A DNA stretch of 64,000 bases from Paratinospora sagittata (Eukaryota; Streptophyta; Magnoliopsida; Ranunculales; Menispermaceae), in contig CM069603.1 in NCBI GenBank assembly GCA_035771175.1, forward strand, positions 28,178,308-28,242,307, in the 5' to 3' direction. This document shows positions 1 through 9,952 of the stretch, one piece after another. Numbering within the stretch: position 1 is the stretch's first letter; the number at the start of each line of letters is the position of its first letter. The notes beneath the pieces were generated by a model that saw only the letters and a program-made list of their open reading frames with translations, was not told the DNA's origin and did no database searches. Both the position numbers and the translations under genes were made by a program.

Positions 1-1083
1 TGCAAAGTCGATCTTGGGTAATGGGTATTTGTTCTTGGTAGTGAAGTTTTGCTTGAGAGAATGTGCCACTTTAATTACCACAAATATTTACATTATTCCC
101 GACTTTTTCAAGGAGAACGGCGCCCCAGTAGAGATCCGAAGTATCTGTCTGAAGAATCAAAGAACCAACGGTGGGAAGAACTAGAGGAGGAGGATTTTGA
201 CAAATAGTCTTCAGATGCTCAATAGCTTAAGTATGCGTACCTTGCCAGTCACGAGGCTGCTTCTTAAGTAGGTGAGATAAGACCGAAGTATACTGGGATA
301 CTCTGAGCAAGAAAGAACACAAATAATTGACAATGCCAAAAAATTGTTGTCGTGTCAAATGAGAATCAGGGAACTGCAACAGTTCAATAGCAATGTGGGA
401 ACCAGGTTGATAAACTTCATTATAAAATTTCATACCAAGAAAATCAATCTCGCTGGTGTTGAGAATGTTTTTCTTTTCAGAGAGCATGATGCCAGCAGTT
501 TCAGTGATCTCAAGAAATTGATGAATAAGTTGTTGATGATCAGTATCATGCTTAGAGAATAGTAATATATCATCAATATAGATCAATGTTATTGACAGTA
601 GAGGAGCATAGATCTTCGTCATTGCTTTCTGGAATAGGGATGGAGCAACCTTGAGACCAAAAGGCATAACCGTCCATTGATAATGTGCATTTGGGATGCA
701 GAATGCTGTCTTGGGACGATCATCTCGATGAATGTCAAGTCTCCAAAATCCTGCTTTAAGGTCAAACTTACTATAGACAGTGGATCCGGCAAGTAGAGCT
801 GACTGGGAGGAGATCTTGGGAAGAGGAAATTTATCATCCAGTAAAAATGTGTTCAAAGGTTTGTAATTAATTACAAGCCTCTTCTTATCTCTTGTCTGTT
901 CAGCTCTTTTGTTGACATAGAATGTCTGACATGCCCAATCAGAATTGGTAGGTTCGATGAGACCTTAAGCAAGGAGTTCTGCACATTCTTGTTTAGCAAG
1001 ACGTAACTCATCAGGAGGCATTCCTGGATGTATTGCTTTGGTTGGATTGATGTCTTCATTCTTCTTGAAGGGTAAATGGACAT
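1..1083 (-). pseudogene. EVE1 reverse transcriptase and start of RNase H
   Basis: Polymerase of the pararetrovirus, which copies pregenomic RNA to DNA. The longest open stretch is 227-856 (209 codons). It shows the palm motif YIDDILLFS with both catalytic aspartates, preceded by MPFGLKVAPSLFQKAM and followed by EIDFLGMKF, all typical of this RT family. An in-frame stop lies near 965. Below 226 the frame continues as the first part of RNase H (ILQTDTSDLYWGAVLLE) but meets a stop within about 30 codons. The window edge removes the rest. The neighbouring protease region joins through a frame change near 1080. RT assignment is firm; the copy is not functional. Confidence 0.85.
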
Positions 1084-2282
1084 AATAATTCATTCTTCCA
1101 GAGTGGATGGGGATTAGTAAAATCCTTGTGTGACTCAGTAAATGATCTCTTAAGCTTAGCTTGGAGGTCATTGGAATCCTGGATAGTGTAGAGCTTGGGA
1201 ACACACGTATGAGGAAGAAACTGTTGCTTGAAGAGAATACCATTGGGTAGTATTCTAAGCTTGGTTTGAGAATAAATGTCCATACCAATAAGAATGTCTT
1301 TATCAGGAAGATCACAACCAATAATGTGAGTCCAAACAATGGAATCAGGGAAGAACTTCAAACCTATCTTAGTGGCAGTGATAAGGTTCGTTTGAAAGAT
1401 TTCATTGTTGGTTGCTTTGAATAATTCTTTATGGGGTTTCCAACGTTCTCGAGGGAGAATACGCGGATTCATCATACTCTTATATGCACTAGTATCAAAA
1501 TAAGCGATAACCTTGATTGGATTATCATATTTTGAGGAGAGGAGAGAGATATGAGCATAAGGCATCATATGAGTAGGAGCAGTTGGAAAGGAATGAGAAA
1601 CCATACCCATAAATTGATCATAGTCAACATCAGAGAATTTAGAAGAATTATCTTGATATGCAAATATAATATCTTCATCAGGGGAGTCTTGTTCAGAAAA
1701 AACTGATTCAATGACTTGATCTGGAGCAAGTGAATAGGATTGTTGTATCTGATGAATGAGATGTTGACTTTTCTTCTTATCAGGACATTGTTTTGCAAAA
1801 TGACCTGATTTCTTGCAGATGTAACAGCAAGATTGTTTAGGAGAAGAAGAGTGGCGTTTAAAATATCGTAGGTGTCGTTTCTTCTTAGAAAACCAGGGAG
1901 AACGAGTCTTATGATTTTTCTTCGGTTTATGCTTCTTTGAGAAAGGAGTCGAATAAGAATGTTTCTTCTTCGGTTTGTTGTTGCAGATGCATTTATTTTT
2001 GTGCTTACAACTAATCTCGAGATATTTCTTTCGAAAAGCCTGATTGAAATTAACATTGGGATTGTTCATTTCTTTAATGGACTTCCGAATTTCACATAAT
2101 TTGTTGATTGCTGCAGTAAGGAACTGGAAGATTTCTGCAAACGATATTTGATCCATTGGTCTGCCAATGGCGAGAACAAGATGATTTATCTTGGCATGAA
2201 TATCTTCAGGCAGAGAGGCAATGAAAGTATACTTAAGATCTGGTTTGTTGATCCCACCAAGGAGGTGAAAACGAAGGATCAT
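1056..2282 (-). pseudogene. EVE1 capsid C-terminus, zinc knuckle and aspartic protease
   Basis: A 408-codon open stretch. A lysine-rich segment precedes an intact CCHC zinc knuckle (CYICKKSGHFAKQC), the nucleic-acid-binding end of the capsid protein. About 120 residues later comes the protease active-site region AYFDTSAYKS, where the usual DTG reads DTS; EVE2 has DTGA at the same place. The motif IIGCDLPDKDILIGMD follows, the second part of a retroviral-type protease. The segment ends in the linker toward RT. A frame change separates it from the proline-rich region upstream (2377-3366). Zinc knuckle and protease calls are confident from motifs. Whether DTS was ever active cannot be told. Confidence 0.8.
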
Positions 2283-2376
2283 TCAGGAAAAGTGTTTCTG
2301 CAGATCTTTGCGATCAAGGGAACAACACTTTATGGTAAAGTATTCTTGTTTATACTGTTTTTCAACAAGAGAAAGA

Positions 2377-3570
2377 TCACCAATAAATTCTTTCACCATG
2401 TTGATAGACTTCAAAAATAGTCATTTGAACCATTTGGATGATACGGTATTCACCCATGCTGAGTAACCAATCACGAAGAAGACCAGTACAACGTGAAAAG
2501 AAATTACGAAGAACTTCTTCAGAGGTCTTACCTGTGAGCATTTGGTTATCCATCCAAGCACACCATGTAGAAAGTTTAATACGCCATTTATCAACATGGA
2601 CATCATCAAGAGAAAACCATGGACCCTGTGTATTTCTGGTGGCGGATTGAGGTGCTTGACGAGGGCCAAGAAATGGTTCATCATCATCTTTACCGAGAAC
2701 TTCACTTATTTCAGGTTCATTGCGCGATGAAGAGGGATCATTAGCCATGTGGATATCTGCGACATTGGAAAGATCCATAAGATCTAGATCATCTTCAGAA
2801 GTAGGAGAAATATCCAACAATGGTTGATCATCAACTGATTGATCATCATTTGAAATGTCAGATCGAAATGCAGAATTGTCCATAGGGGAGGACAAATCTG
2901 ATGTAGCAGAGTCTTCTGATGCTTTGGGGAGAAGATTCAAGTTATCGGACAAATGAGTAATATCCTGTTGAGTTTCCTTTTGATCTGGAGTGATTATATG
3001 GTCAATAAATTGGACAAAAGGTTGTATAGGATGGGTAGGTGGAGGTTCAGGTTGAGTCAAAGGCTCAGTAGAAGGTTGAGGTTTTGGATAAGAAAATGGG
3101 ACTGTAGATGGAGGAACATGATTATGAGGTGGAGGATAAAAAGGTTCATAATACTCAGGATCCATCAGAGTTTTTCCTTTGGACTGACCAAAAATTGGAC
3201 GTGGACCTCTAGGAGGAGGTGGTCGAAAAGGTGGTCTAGGTCTAGGTCTAGGTTGAGGTTGAGGTCTAGGTGGAGGTGTCGATTTCTGAAAGATACTTGA
3301 AAATAGAGATTGGGTAGAGTCAATCGATTTTTGAGGACGAGGTGTTGGCTGAGGGGAAGTGAACATATAAGAATCCAGTAACGTCTAATAAGGATCAGCA
3401 GGGGGTTTCTTATACTTCTGTAGATCAGCTTCAACATGTCTTAATTGATCTTGGAGTTGTCTGATTTCTGATTCATATTGGAAGAACTCTGGACCTGTAT
3501 ATTTTTGTTCAATATAATATCTCAAATATGCATCTAACTCATTGATTCTAGATGTGATTTCTCTCTTCTT
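2377..3570 (-). pseudogene. EVE1 proline-rich and capsid core region
   Basis: An open stretch of 329 codons (2377-3366) begins with dense Pro/Arg repeats and passes into an acidic Ser/Asp-rich segment. It ends in a capsid-like core (GPWFSLDDVHVDKWRIKLS then FFSRCTGLLRDWL) that matches EVE2 closely (GPWFSLDTVPVDQWRVKLS). From 3367 to about 3570 the similarity to EVE2 continues upstream (a Gln/Leu-rich coiled-coil-like piece and KKPPADPY) past a stop near 3387. At 3570 viral similarity stops and LTR-A begins. No individual domain in the proline-rich part is recognisable. Confidence 0.65.
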
Positions 3571-4754
3571 TTTTTGAGACTCTCCTCGCGGTACAACGCG
3601 GTTATGCTCAGGAGAAAGTGCCAGTTCCAGAAGAAGGCTCTATCTTAAGGTGGGGAACGAAACGTAAGTTTGCATGTCTTATGAATTTTATTAAAGTTTT
3701 CATTCATTTATCAATATGTCTACTATTTATTTACATTGCATTATTGCGTATAATGTTCATATATGTCATACTTATGCCTGTATATTTAGAGTTCATGTAT
3801 TACACTGTTACTATGCCAGATTAGTGGTCAATCTGACTCAACCAGACTTAGTCTTGTCTTCAATAACTTTAAATAGTAAACGGGAGGCAGTGTGCTGCTC
3901 TAGACGATTGGTATTTAAGTGGACCTCGTGTCCCACCTCTCAATTGGAGACTGATCTGGATGGTCTTAATTGAAAGCTATTAGCTTGAACAAGCGATACT
4001 GAACATCCTAACTTTACACTTGGTGATACTGACCTAATAAGAATTACCAGACGCTGTCAAATTCTTTCTAATGTTAGTAAAGACCGGACCTGCTCATGCA
4101 TTGGCATCATACGTAAGCACCACCTAGGGACGTAAGTGGTTCATGATCCACAAAATAGTTAGAAGCAATGCTCACTACTCTTGATATTTCCCTGGAGAGG
4201 AATGTACAATGAAAACCCGGGATTACCTGGGGATGGACATCTATCCGTGAATCCTGGGGACGACCTTGGATAGGGACGTACAATGAGAACCCGAGTTTAC
4301 CTTGGGATGGGCATCTGTACATGAACTCAGGGTGGCATACAATCATGGAACCATTACGAGACGGTGTCATGCACACATAACATGTTGTACTGATTATGAT
4401 GCTATGTTGTGTATATGTGATAGTTGATTACGAAGTTTCCTTTATTAATTGTCATATTCACGAACTATATTAACACTGGGCAATAGCTCATCTCGCTGTT
4501 ATCTAATTTTTCATACGAGTTTAGAGTGGACTGGGTGGAGGTTTTTGGGCCCATATTTTGTAACCCTTGTTAATTATTAGGAGATTTTGGGAGGATGTTC
4601 CCTCAATCATATTTTGTACAAAAATACATTCTGAAATTAATGAAATCATATTTGTATTCAATTGTGTACCTGCGTACTCGGTTATTGTTATAATGCATTC
4701 GCTCCTGCCTGTGAGTGTTCTGTCGGTTTAGGCGCATACGGGTGGGGTGTGACA
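3571..4754 (+). mobile_element. LTR-A copy, 5'-truncated (chromovirus LTR)
   Basis: Aligns by eye along its length with the complete LTR-A at 4876-6214: the leader with GTGCCAG, the GTTTTCATTCATTTATC block, the ACCACCTAGGGACGTAAGTGG block, two imperfect copies of a GGACGTACAATGAGAACCC unit, and the terminal GTGTGACA at 4747-4754. The U3 region with the TATA box is missing because the left end is fused to EVE1 at about 3571. No internal retrotransposon sequence follows. What follows instead is unit X, shared with 46626 onward. Confidence 0.75.
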
Positions 4755-4875
4755 CCCTTGTTTTGATTCAGTGATTTAGAATAATTTGTATGTATGCAAT
4801 GATTTGATCTATTGATGTATTGGAACCCACATCATTCTAAGAAGCGTGTTTTGGTGCCGTGTAACTGACTGCCTT
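4755..4875. repeat. Unit X, first piece (paralogous with 46626-46703)
   Basis: The sequence from CACCCTTG through TTTAGAATAATTTGTAT to GTATTGGAACC matches 46626-46703 almost base for base. The following roughly 45 bases up to the LTR insertion at 4876 have no counterpart there. This is host or older repeat DNA present at two places in the window. Confidence 0.65.
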
Positions 4876-6214
4876 TGTAATACCCCTGGTTTACAAAAAT
4901 AAAAAAAGGCATTGCCCGAACGTTCGGGCACAGGGTCCTCTATAAAAGAGGGCCCCCTCCCCCCTCATTCCTCACACCACACCTCTCTTCCTCTCATTCT
5001 CTCTTTGGGTTGGTTTCCTTTACTCTTCTTGTGATTTCCTCTCTCTCCTCTTTTGAGACTCTCTCTCTTAGAGACTCTCTTTGTGGTGCGAAGCTACTCT
5101 CCTCAGAGGAAGTGCCAGTTTTAGAAAGAAGTACAATTTGAAGGTGGGAACGAAACATAGGTTTTCGTGTCTTATGACTTTTCATAAAGTTTTTATTTAT
5201 TTATCATTATGTCTATTATTCACTTATGTTGCATTATTGTGTATAATCATACTCATGCCTTAATATTTGGAGTCCATGTATTACGCTGTTACTACGCCGG
5301 ATTAACGGTCAATTTGGCTAAACCAAACTTAGTCTTGTCCTCAATAACTTTAAATAGTGAAAGGGAGGCAGCTTGCTGCTCTAGAAGACTTGGTATTTAA
5401 GCAAGACCTTATGTTCTCACCTCTCGACCTTAGGACTGGTCTGGTTGGTCCTATTGAAAGTTGTCTACTTGTATAGGTGATACTAAACGTTCTAACAATA
5501 TGTGCGGTGATGCCGACCCTGATAAGCATCACCAGACGTTGCCAAATCCCGTCTAATGTAAGAAAAGACTGAACCCACACATGCATAGTCATCATACATA
5601 ATAAGAACCACCTAGAGACGTAAGTGGTCTGTGATCTATGAATTATTTACCGGTGCAACTGTGCCCCCTATTATTGATGCTTCCCTTAGAGATGGACGTA
5701 CAATGTGAACCTAGGATTGCCTGGATATGATACGTGAACTTAGGGCGATATACAGTTACAGAGTCATTATGAGACGTAGTTATGTATACTTATCTGTTAA
5801 GCTATGTTACACTGTTTATGATGCTATGTTGTGTATATTTTATTTATGATTATGATGTCTTCTTTATTAGTTGTCATATTCATGAACTATTTTACCCACT
5901 GGGCAATAGTTCATCTCGTTGCTAACCATTTTATAGGAGTCTAGGGCGGATTGAGCGGAGGTGTTTTGGGCCCTCATTTTGTACCCCCATACTTATTTGT
6001 TTAATTAGTTAGGGAGATTTTTGGGAGGATGTTCCCTCGTTATTGGCGGTTCCAGACCGCCTACATTCTGTACAAAATGCATTCTGAAATGAATGAAAAT
6101 AGACTTGTATTTGAATTGTGTACAAGCGCACTCGATAACTGTTATAATGCATTTGCACCCCGCCTGTGAGTGTCCAGCCGGTTTAGGCACGTTCGTGCGG
6201 AGTGTGAAAATTCT
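4876..6214 (+). mobile_element. Solo LTR-A, complete (about 1.34 kb)
   Basis: Starts TGTAATACCCC. It carries a palindrome and TATA box within the first 75 bases, then CT-rich leader sequence, and ends near GTGTGAAAATTCT. Flanks give GCCTT (4871-4875) and ACCTT (6215-6219), a target duplication with one mismatch. No gag or pol lies beside it, so it is a solo LTR left by recombination. The family is tied to the chromoviruses at 30820-46548 and 56729-63479 by shared LTR sequence. It sits inside unit X. Confidence 0.8.
4915..4948 (+). promoter_or_regulatory. LTR-A core promoter: 16-bp palindrome plus TATA box
   Basis: A perfect palindrome GCCCGAACGTTCGGGC (4915-4930) is followed about 10 bases later by CTCTATAAAAGAGG, with TATAAAAG at 4941-4948. 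This is where an LTR promoter is expected, near the end of U3. The AACGTT-centred palindrome is the unit that has been amplified in the LTR at 62086-63479. No factor is known to me for it. Confidence 0.6.
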
Positions 6215-6398
6215 ACCTTTGTAGACCACCTGTCAATCATTAATAATTCTTATCCAACTTTTTTACACTTTATATAATGCAAAAAAAAAAGTTGAAAAAC
6301 TCAGATAAGGATGTCTTATTTTATTATTATAAATTACACAATATAATACACACTTAAGTCCTTTATTAAGCAACTACATCATAATCCATATATATAGA
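6215..6398. repeat. Unit X, second piece
   Basis: From GTCAATCATTAATAATTC through the AAAAAGTTGAAAAACTC and TTATTTTATTATTATAAATT blocks to CATAATCCATATATA, this matches 46704-46880. No ORF or RNA gene is visible. Confidence 0.65.
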
Positions 6399-7152
6399 TG
6401 TTGGTGTAAGATTTGACCAACACCAGTAAGCAATGAGATAGAGTGGAGATGCTGATATGGAACTCGTCGGAGTACTGGAGAAATCGTCGGAGGTTGCTAA
6501 TTTGAGAGAAGGAAAATAAGAGAGAATAGGCTATTGTGACGAACACAGACGTGGTGTCGGCCAAAGACCCTCTGATGCCTAAGTTAGTTCAGAGCTCCGT
6601 AGAGTCAATAATATTGAATTGAGTCGAAGAGAATTGCTTACCTCCCCCTTTGGGGTTATTGTCTTTTTATAGAGAGGGCTGGAGGTTTTTGGCCTTGTAG
6701 TTGATTTGTAGTAGGATTTAGAATAATCCCCGTTGGATTAAGATGACTTATCAGTCCCCTAGTCGAATTGGTAGAACATTAACCCTTATCATAGTCGGAT
6801 AAAGGGTAGATCCTGAACATGTCGTAGTGGATCACGACATATATATATCCTGAAGTCGCATTTGGTCTTGATCTATTCCAAAGTAGTAGAGCACGTCAGC
6901 TCGGTCTGCCGATTTGAAGGTTGTAGATCTGCTCATGCCACTAGGCTAGGAGACGATCTCCGTAATAGGTTAGTAGCTCCAGGTCGGTGGGACACATCAA
7001 ATCCTTCTAGGCTATTGGTATCGTTTATGGTTGTTGACCTGTCATCTAGGTCGGTACTCTAGCTTGCCGACCTGAGCCTTTCCCACGTTGATCTTGTCAT
7101 TATGCCAAACTGCATGTCATCCATCCTGGTACGCCGAGAAACTGGTCCAACA
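6399..7152 (-). mobile_element. Solo LTR-E, 754 bp
   Basis: Starts TGTTGG and ends CCAACA, the inverted ends of an LTR. The flanks ATAGA (6394-6398) and ATATA (7153-7157) form a 5-bp duplication with one mismatch. The paralogous site at about 46880 lacks the insertion and reads straight through, so this is an empty-site comparison. A CTATAAAAAG TATA-like box lies on the minus strand near 6665, so the LTR is probably minus-strand. No coding sequence; the short minus-strand ORF at 6379-6564 is not a recognisable protein. Confidence 0.7.
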
Positions 7153-7408
7153 ATATATTTTCTAAGAATAACTCGATCAAGCAAATGGGGCACTAGCAAG
7201 ATATGGTTGAGTGACCATTCTTGTAACCGTTGGTAGGGGATTATGGGAAAGGGACCTCATTCGCTAGCTACCAGTGGGATAATGGAGCTTAGAGTACATA
7301 TATTGTTTCTTCTAAAAAAAGGAAACACAATTAGTGCAAACAGGTGTAAAACATCATAATGTTATTCAAGAAAAAAAAATGCTAATCTAATTTCTTATTA
7401 TTAGCTAC
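7153..7408. repeat. Unit X, third piece
   Basis: TTTCTAAGAATAACTCGATCAAGC through GCTAATCTAATTTCTTATTATTAGCT matches 46880-47145. Similarity to the second locus stops just after TTATTATTAGCT in both places. Beyond it, this locus has a gypsy fragment and the other has EVE2. Confidence 0.65.
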
Positions 7409-7705
7409 TTAGGTGCTATTTTGGAGTATGGTATACATGGATGGAATAGTTATATATGATGACTGAATGGTTGACATTGTGAATGATTATATATATATGA
7501 TTTAATTTGTGGTATATCAAGTTTTGTGAAATGTCCATTTTATGGGAAAATGCCGCCGAAATTTTTGAAAATGTTGGGAAGGATTGTGAGACTATGTGAA
7601 GGCTGACAATATATTATCTACTATATACGAGTATGTACAATGTATAGTGTACTGTGTCGGTCATGACGACAGGCTATGTCAGGGGCATCGTGACACTATT
7701 GGTAT
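7409..7705 (+). repeat. LTR-C tail with primer-binding-site remnant
   Basis: The stretch ending in GGCATCGTGACA (about 7693) is the plus-strand equivalent of the low-coordinate end of the solo LTR-C at 22786-25271: shared ATGATTTAATTTGTGGTATATCA, GTGAAATGTCC and CGTCAGGGGCGTCATGACA-like end. TTGGTATC follows a few bases later, the first bases of a tRNA-Met primer-binding site (TGGTATCAGAGC is the usual form). Then RT coding sequence begins, so the element lost everything between the primer site and RT. Confidence 0.6.
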
Positions 7706-8551
7706 CGCTCCTGTCGTTTGAGTACCCAAATGTTTTTCCAGATGATTTACTAGGATTACCACCAGTATGGAAGATTGATTTTATTATTGAACTGATGCTT
7801 GACACAAAGCCTATTTTCATTCCACCCTATCGAATGGCGCCAAAGGAGTTACAGGAACTCAAAGTGCAATTAGAGGAGTTGATGGCAAAAGGGTTTATGA
7901 CCCCGAGTATGTCACCCTGGGGCGCACCTGTACTATTTGTGAAGAAGAAGGATGGCAGCTTGAGGTTATGCATTGATTATAGATAACTGAACAGGGTGAC
8001 AGTGAAAAATAAGTATTCTTTACCCCGTATCGATGATTTATTCAATCAGTTGAATGGTACTAAATTTTTCTCTGAGCTTGATTTAAGATATGGATACCAT
8101 CAGCTAAGAATACGGGAAAAGGATGTACCAAAGTTCAAAACACGGTATGGTCACTATGAGTTTCTTGTTATGCCCTTTGGACTGACCAATGCCCCAACCA
8201 TGTTTATGGATTTGATGCAAAGGGTATTCAGACCATATCTGGACCAATTCATTATTGTGTTAGTGATGATATACTCATTTATTCCAAGACTCAGGAGGAT
8301 CATGAGCAGCACCTCTGCATCACTTTGCAGATACTAAGAGAGCATCGATTGTATGCTAAATTCAGTAAATGCGAGTTTTGGATACATGAGGTGAGATTTC
8401 TAGGTCATGTGGTTAGTGCAGAAGGTATTTCTGTTGATTCTGCTAAGATTGAGGCAATCATAAATTGGCCAAGATCAACCACAATAACTGAGATCCGCAG
8501 TTTTCTGGGTCTAGCTAGTTATTACCGGAGATTTGTGGTAGGCTTTTCCTG
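7706..8551 (+). pseudogene. Ty3/gypsy reverse transcriptase fragment
   Basis: An RT fragment with the N-terminal motifs [41 protein letters not shown] and RLCIDYR, then PLD-type fingers, [15 protein letters not shown], and later [16 protein letters not shown] and [21 protein letters not shown] stop at 7984-7986 follows RLCIDYR where family members usually have Gln, so a CAA to TAA change is likely. A one-base deletion near 8262 breaks the frame just at the catalytic YVDD-type motif; coding resumes in another frame from 8325. Everything before RT and after the RT connection is missing. Assignment to Ty3/gypsy (chromovirus-like) is firm. Confidence 0.85.
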
Positions 8552-8606
8552 ATTTGCTTATTATTAATTTTGTAAATTAAGAAAAAACACTTTTAACAGA
8601 TAGGCA
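8552..8606. repeat. Unit Y, left end (paralogous with about 54960-55014)
   Basis: TTATTATTAATTTTGTAAAT then AAAAAACACTTTTAACAGATAGGCA corresponds to about 54970-55014. It is followed directly by the LTR-A insertion. The 10 bases CTTATTATTA also occur at the end of unit X (about 7395), flanking the gypsy fragment on both sides. Confidence 0.6.
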
Positions 8607-9952
8607 TGTAACACCCCGCCCGGGCACACCTAAACCGGCGGAACACTCACAGATGAGGCGCGAATGCATTATAACAATAACTGAGTGCGCAGGAACACAA
8701 TTATGCATAAGTCTGATTTCATTAATTTTAGAATATATTTTTGTACATGAAATAGTAAAGGGAATATCCTCCCAAAATCTCCAATGAATAAACGAAGGGT
8801 TACAAATGTGGGCCCAAAAACCTCCACTTAGTCCACCCTAATCTCCTGAAAAAAATTTGATAACAACGGGGGGTGAGCTACTCACCCAGTGGATAAAATA
8901 GTTCGTGAATATAACTATTAATAAAGGAAACTTCATAATCAAATATCACATAAACACATCATAGCATCATAATCAATACAACATGTATGTATGCATGACA
9001 CCGTCTCGTAATGGTTCCATGATTGTACGTCGCTTAAGTTCACGTACAGATGTCCATCCCCAGGTGTAGTCGGGTTCTCATTGTATGTCCCTCCTCAGGA
9101 ACGACGCCCTGGATTCACGTACAGATATCCATCCCTAGGTAAACCCAAGTTTTCATTGTACGTCCATCTCCAGAGAAATATTAATAATAGTGAGCATTTC
9201 TTTTAACTATTTGAGGATCATAAACCACTTACGTACCTAGGTGGTGTTTATGTATGATGTCAATGCATGAGCAGGTTCGATCTTTACTAACATTAGACAG
9301 GATTTTGTCAACGTCTGGTGATTTTTATCAGGTCAGTATCACCACGTGTAAAGTTAGGATGTTCAATATCACCACAAGCTGATAGCTTTCAAATAAGACC
9401 AACCAAATCAGTCTCTAGTTTGAGAGGTGAGACACGATGTCTACTTAAGTACCAATCGTCTAGAGCAACACGCTGCTTTCCATTTACTATTTAAAGTTAC
9501 TGAGGACTAGACAATGTCTGGTTGAGTTAGATTGACCACTAATCTGATATAGTAACGTGTAATTCATGAACTCAAAATATACAGGCATAAGTATGCAGAG
9601 TAAATGAATGGTAGACATAATGATAAATGAATGTAAACTTTAATAAAAGTTATAAGACACGCAAACCTATGTTTCATTCCCCACCTTCAGATAATAACTT
9701 CTTCTTGAACTGGCGCCTTCCCCAGAGCTGAACCGCGTTGCACCGCGATGAGAGTCTCAAAGAGAGAAGAGAAAAACTCAAGGAAAGTGAGAAAGATAGA
9801 GAAATCACCAGTGATTGGTGTGAAAAATGAAGGGGGAGGGTTTTATTTATAGAAAAAAGTGTCTGAACCTTCGGGTGGGTTGCTCAAACGCTCGGGTAGT
9901 GCCCGAAGTTCAACATATATATATATATAGTGTGCAATCCTAGGGAATAACA
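8607..9952 (-). mobile_element. Solo LTR-A, minus orientation, 1346 bp
   Basis: Reads TGTAACACCCCGCCC at the left and GGGAATAACA at the right, the two ends of LTR-A in reverse orientation, with all internal blocks recognisable (CACCTAGG..., GTCTCGTAATGG, GAGAGTCTC). It is flanked by perfect 5-bp repeats AGGCA (8602-8606 and 9953-9957). The matching place in the second locus (about 55014) has no insertion, which confirms the boundaries. No internal domain is present. Confidence 0.9.

Larger units (their letters stand above)
1..3570 (-). mobile_element. EVE1: truncated endogenous caulimovirid-like pararetrovirus
   Basis: Read on the minus strand, this block runs from a proline-rich capsid region (near 3570) through a CCHC zinc knuckle, an aspartic protease and reverse transcriptase into the start of RNase H, where the window cuts it off. 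The same protein order and clearly similar proteins occur in EVE2 (47146-54950), which also carries a movement-protein-like domain, so I read both as Caulimoviridae-like. The movement-protein half is absent here: at about 3570 viral similarity ends in a T-rich stretch and LTR-A sequence begins. Reading frames change between 2377 and 2282 and again near 1080, and several stops lie in frame, so no long viral protein can be made. Identification from motifs: fairly sure of pararetrovirus origin, unsure of genus. Confidence 0.75.

Noticed and set aside
2953..3437. Arg/Trp-rich plus ORF and Leu/Asp-rich minus ORF over the EVE1 proline region
   Set aside because: Low-complexity shadows of the Pro/Arg codons in the true frame.
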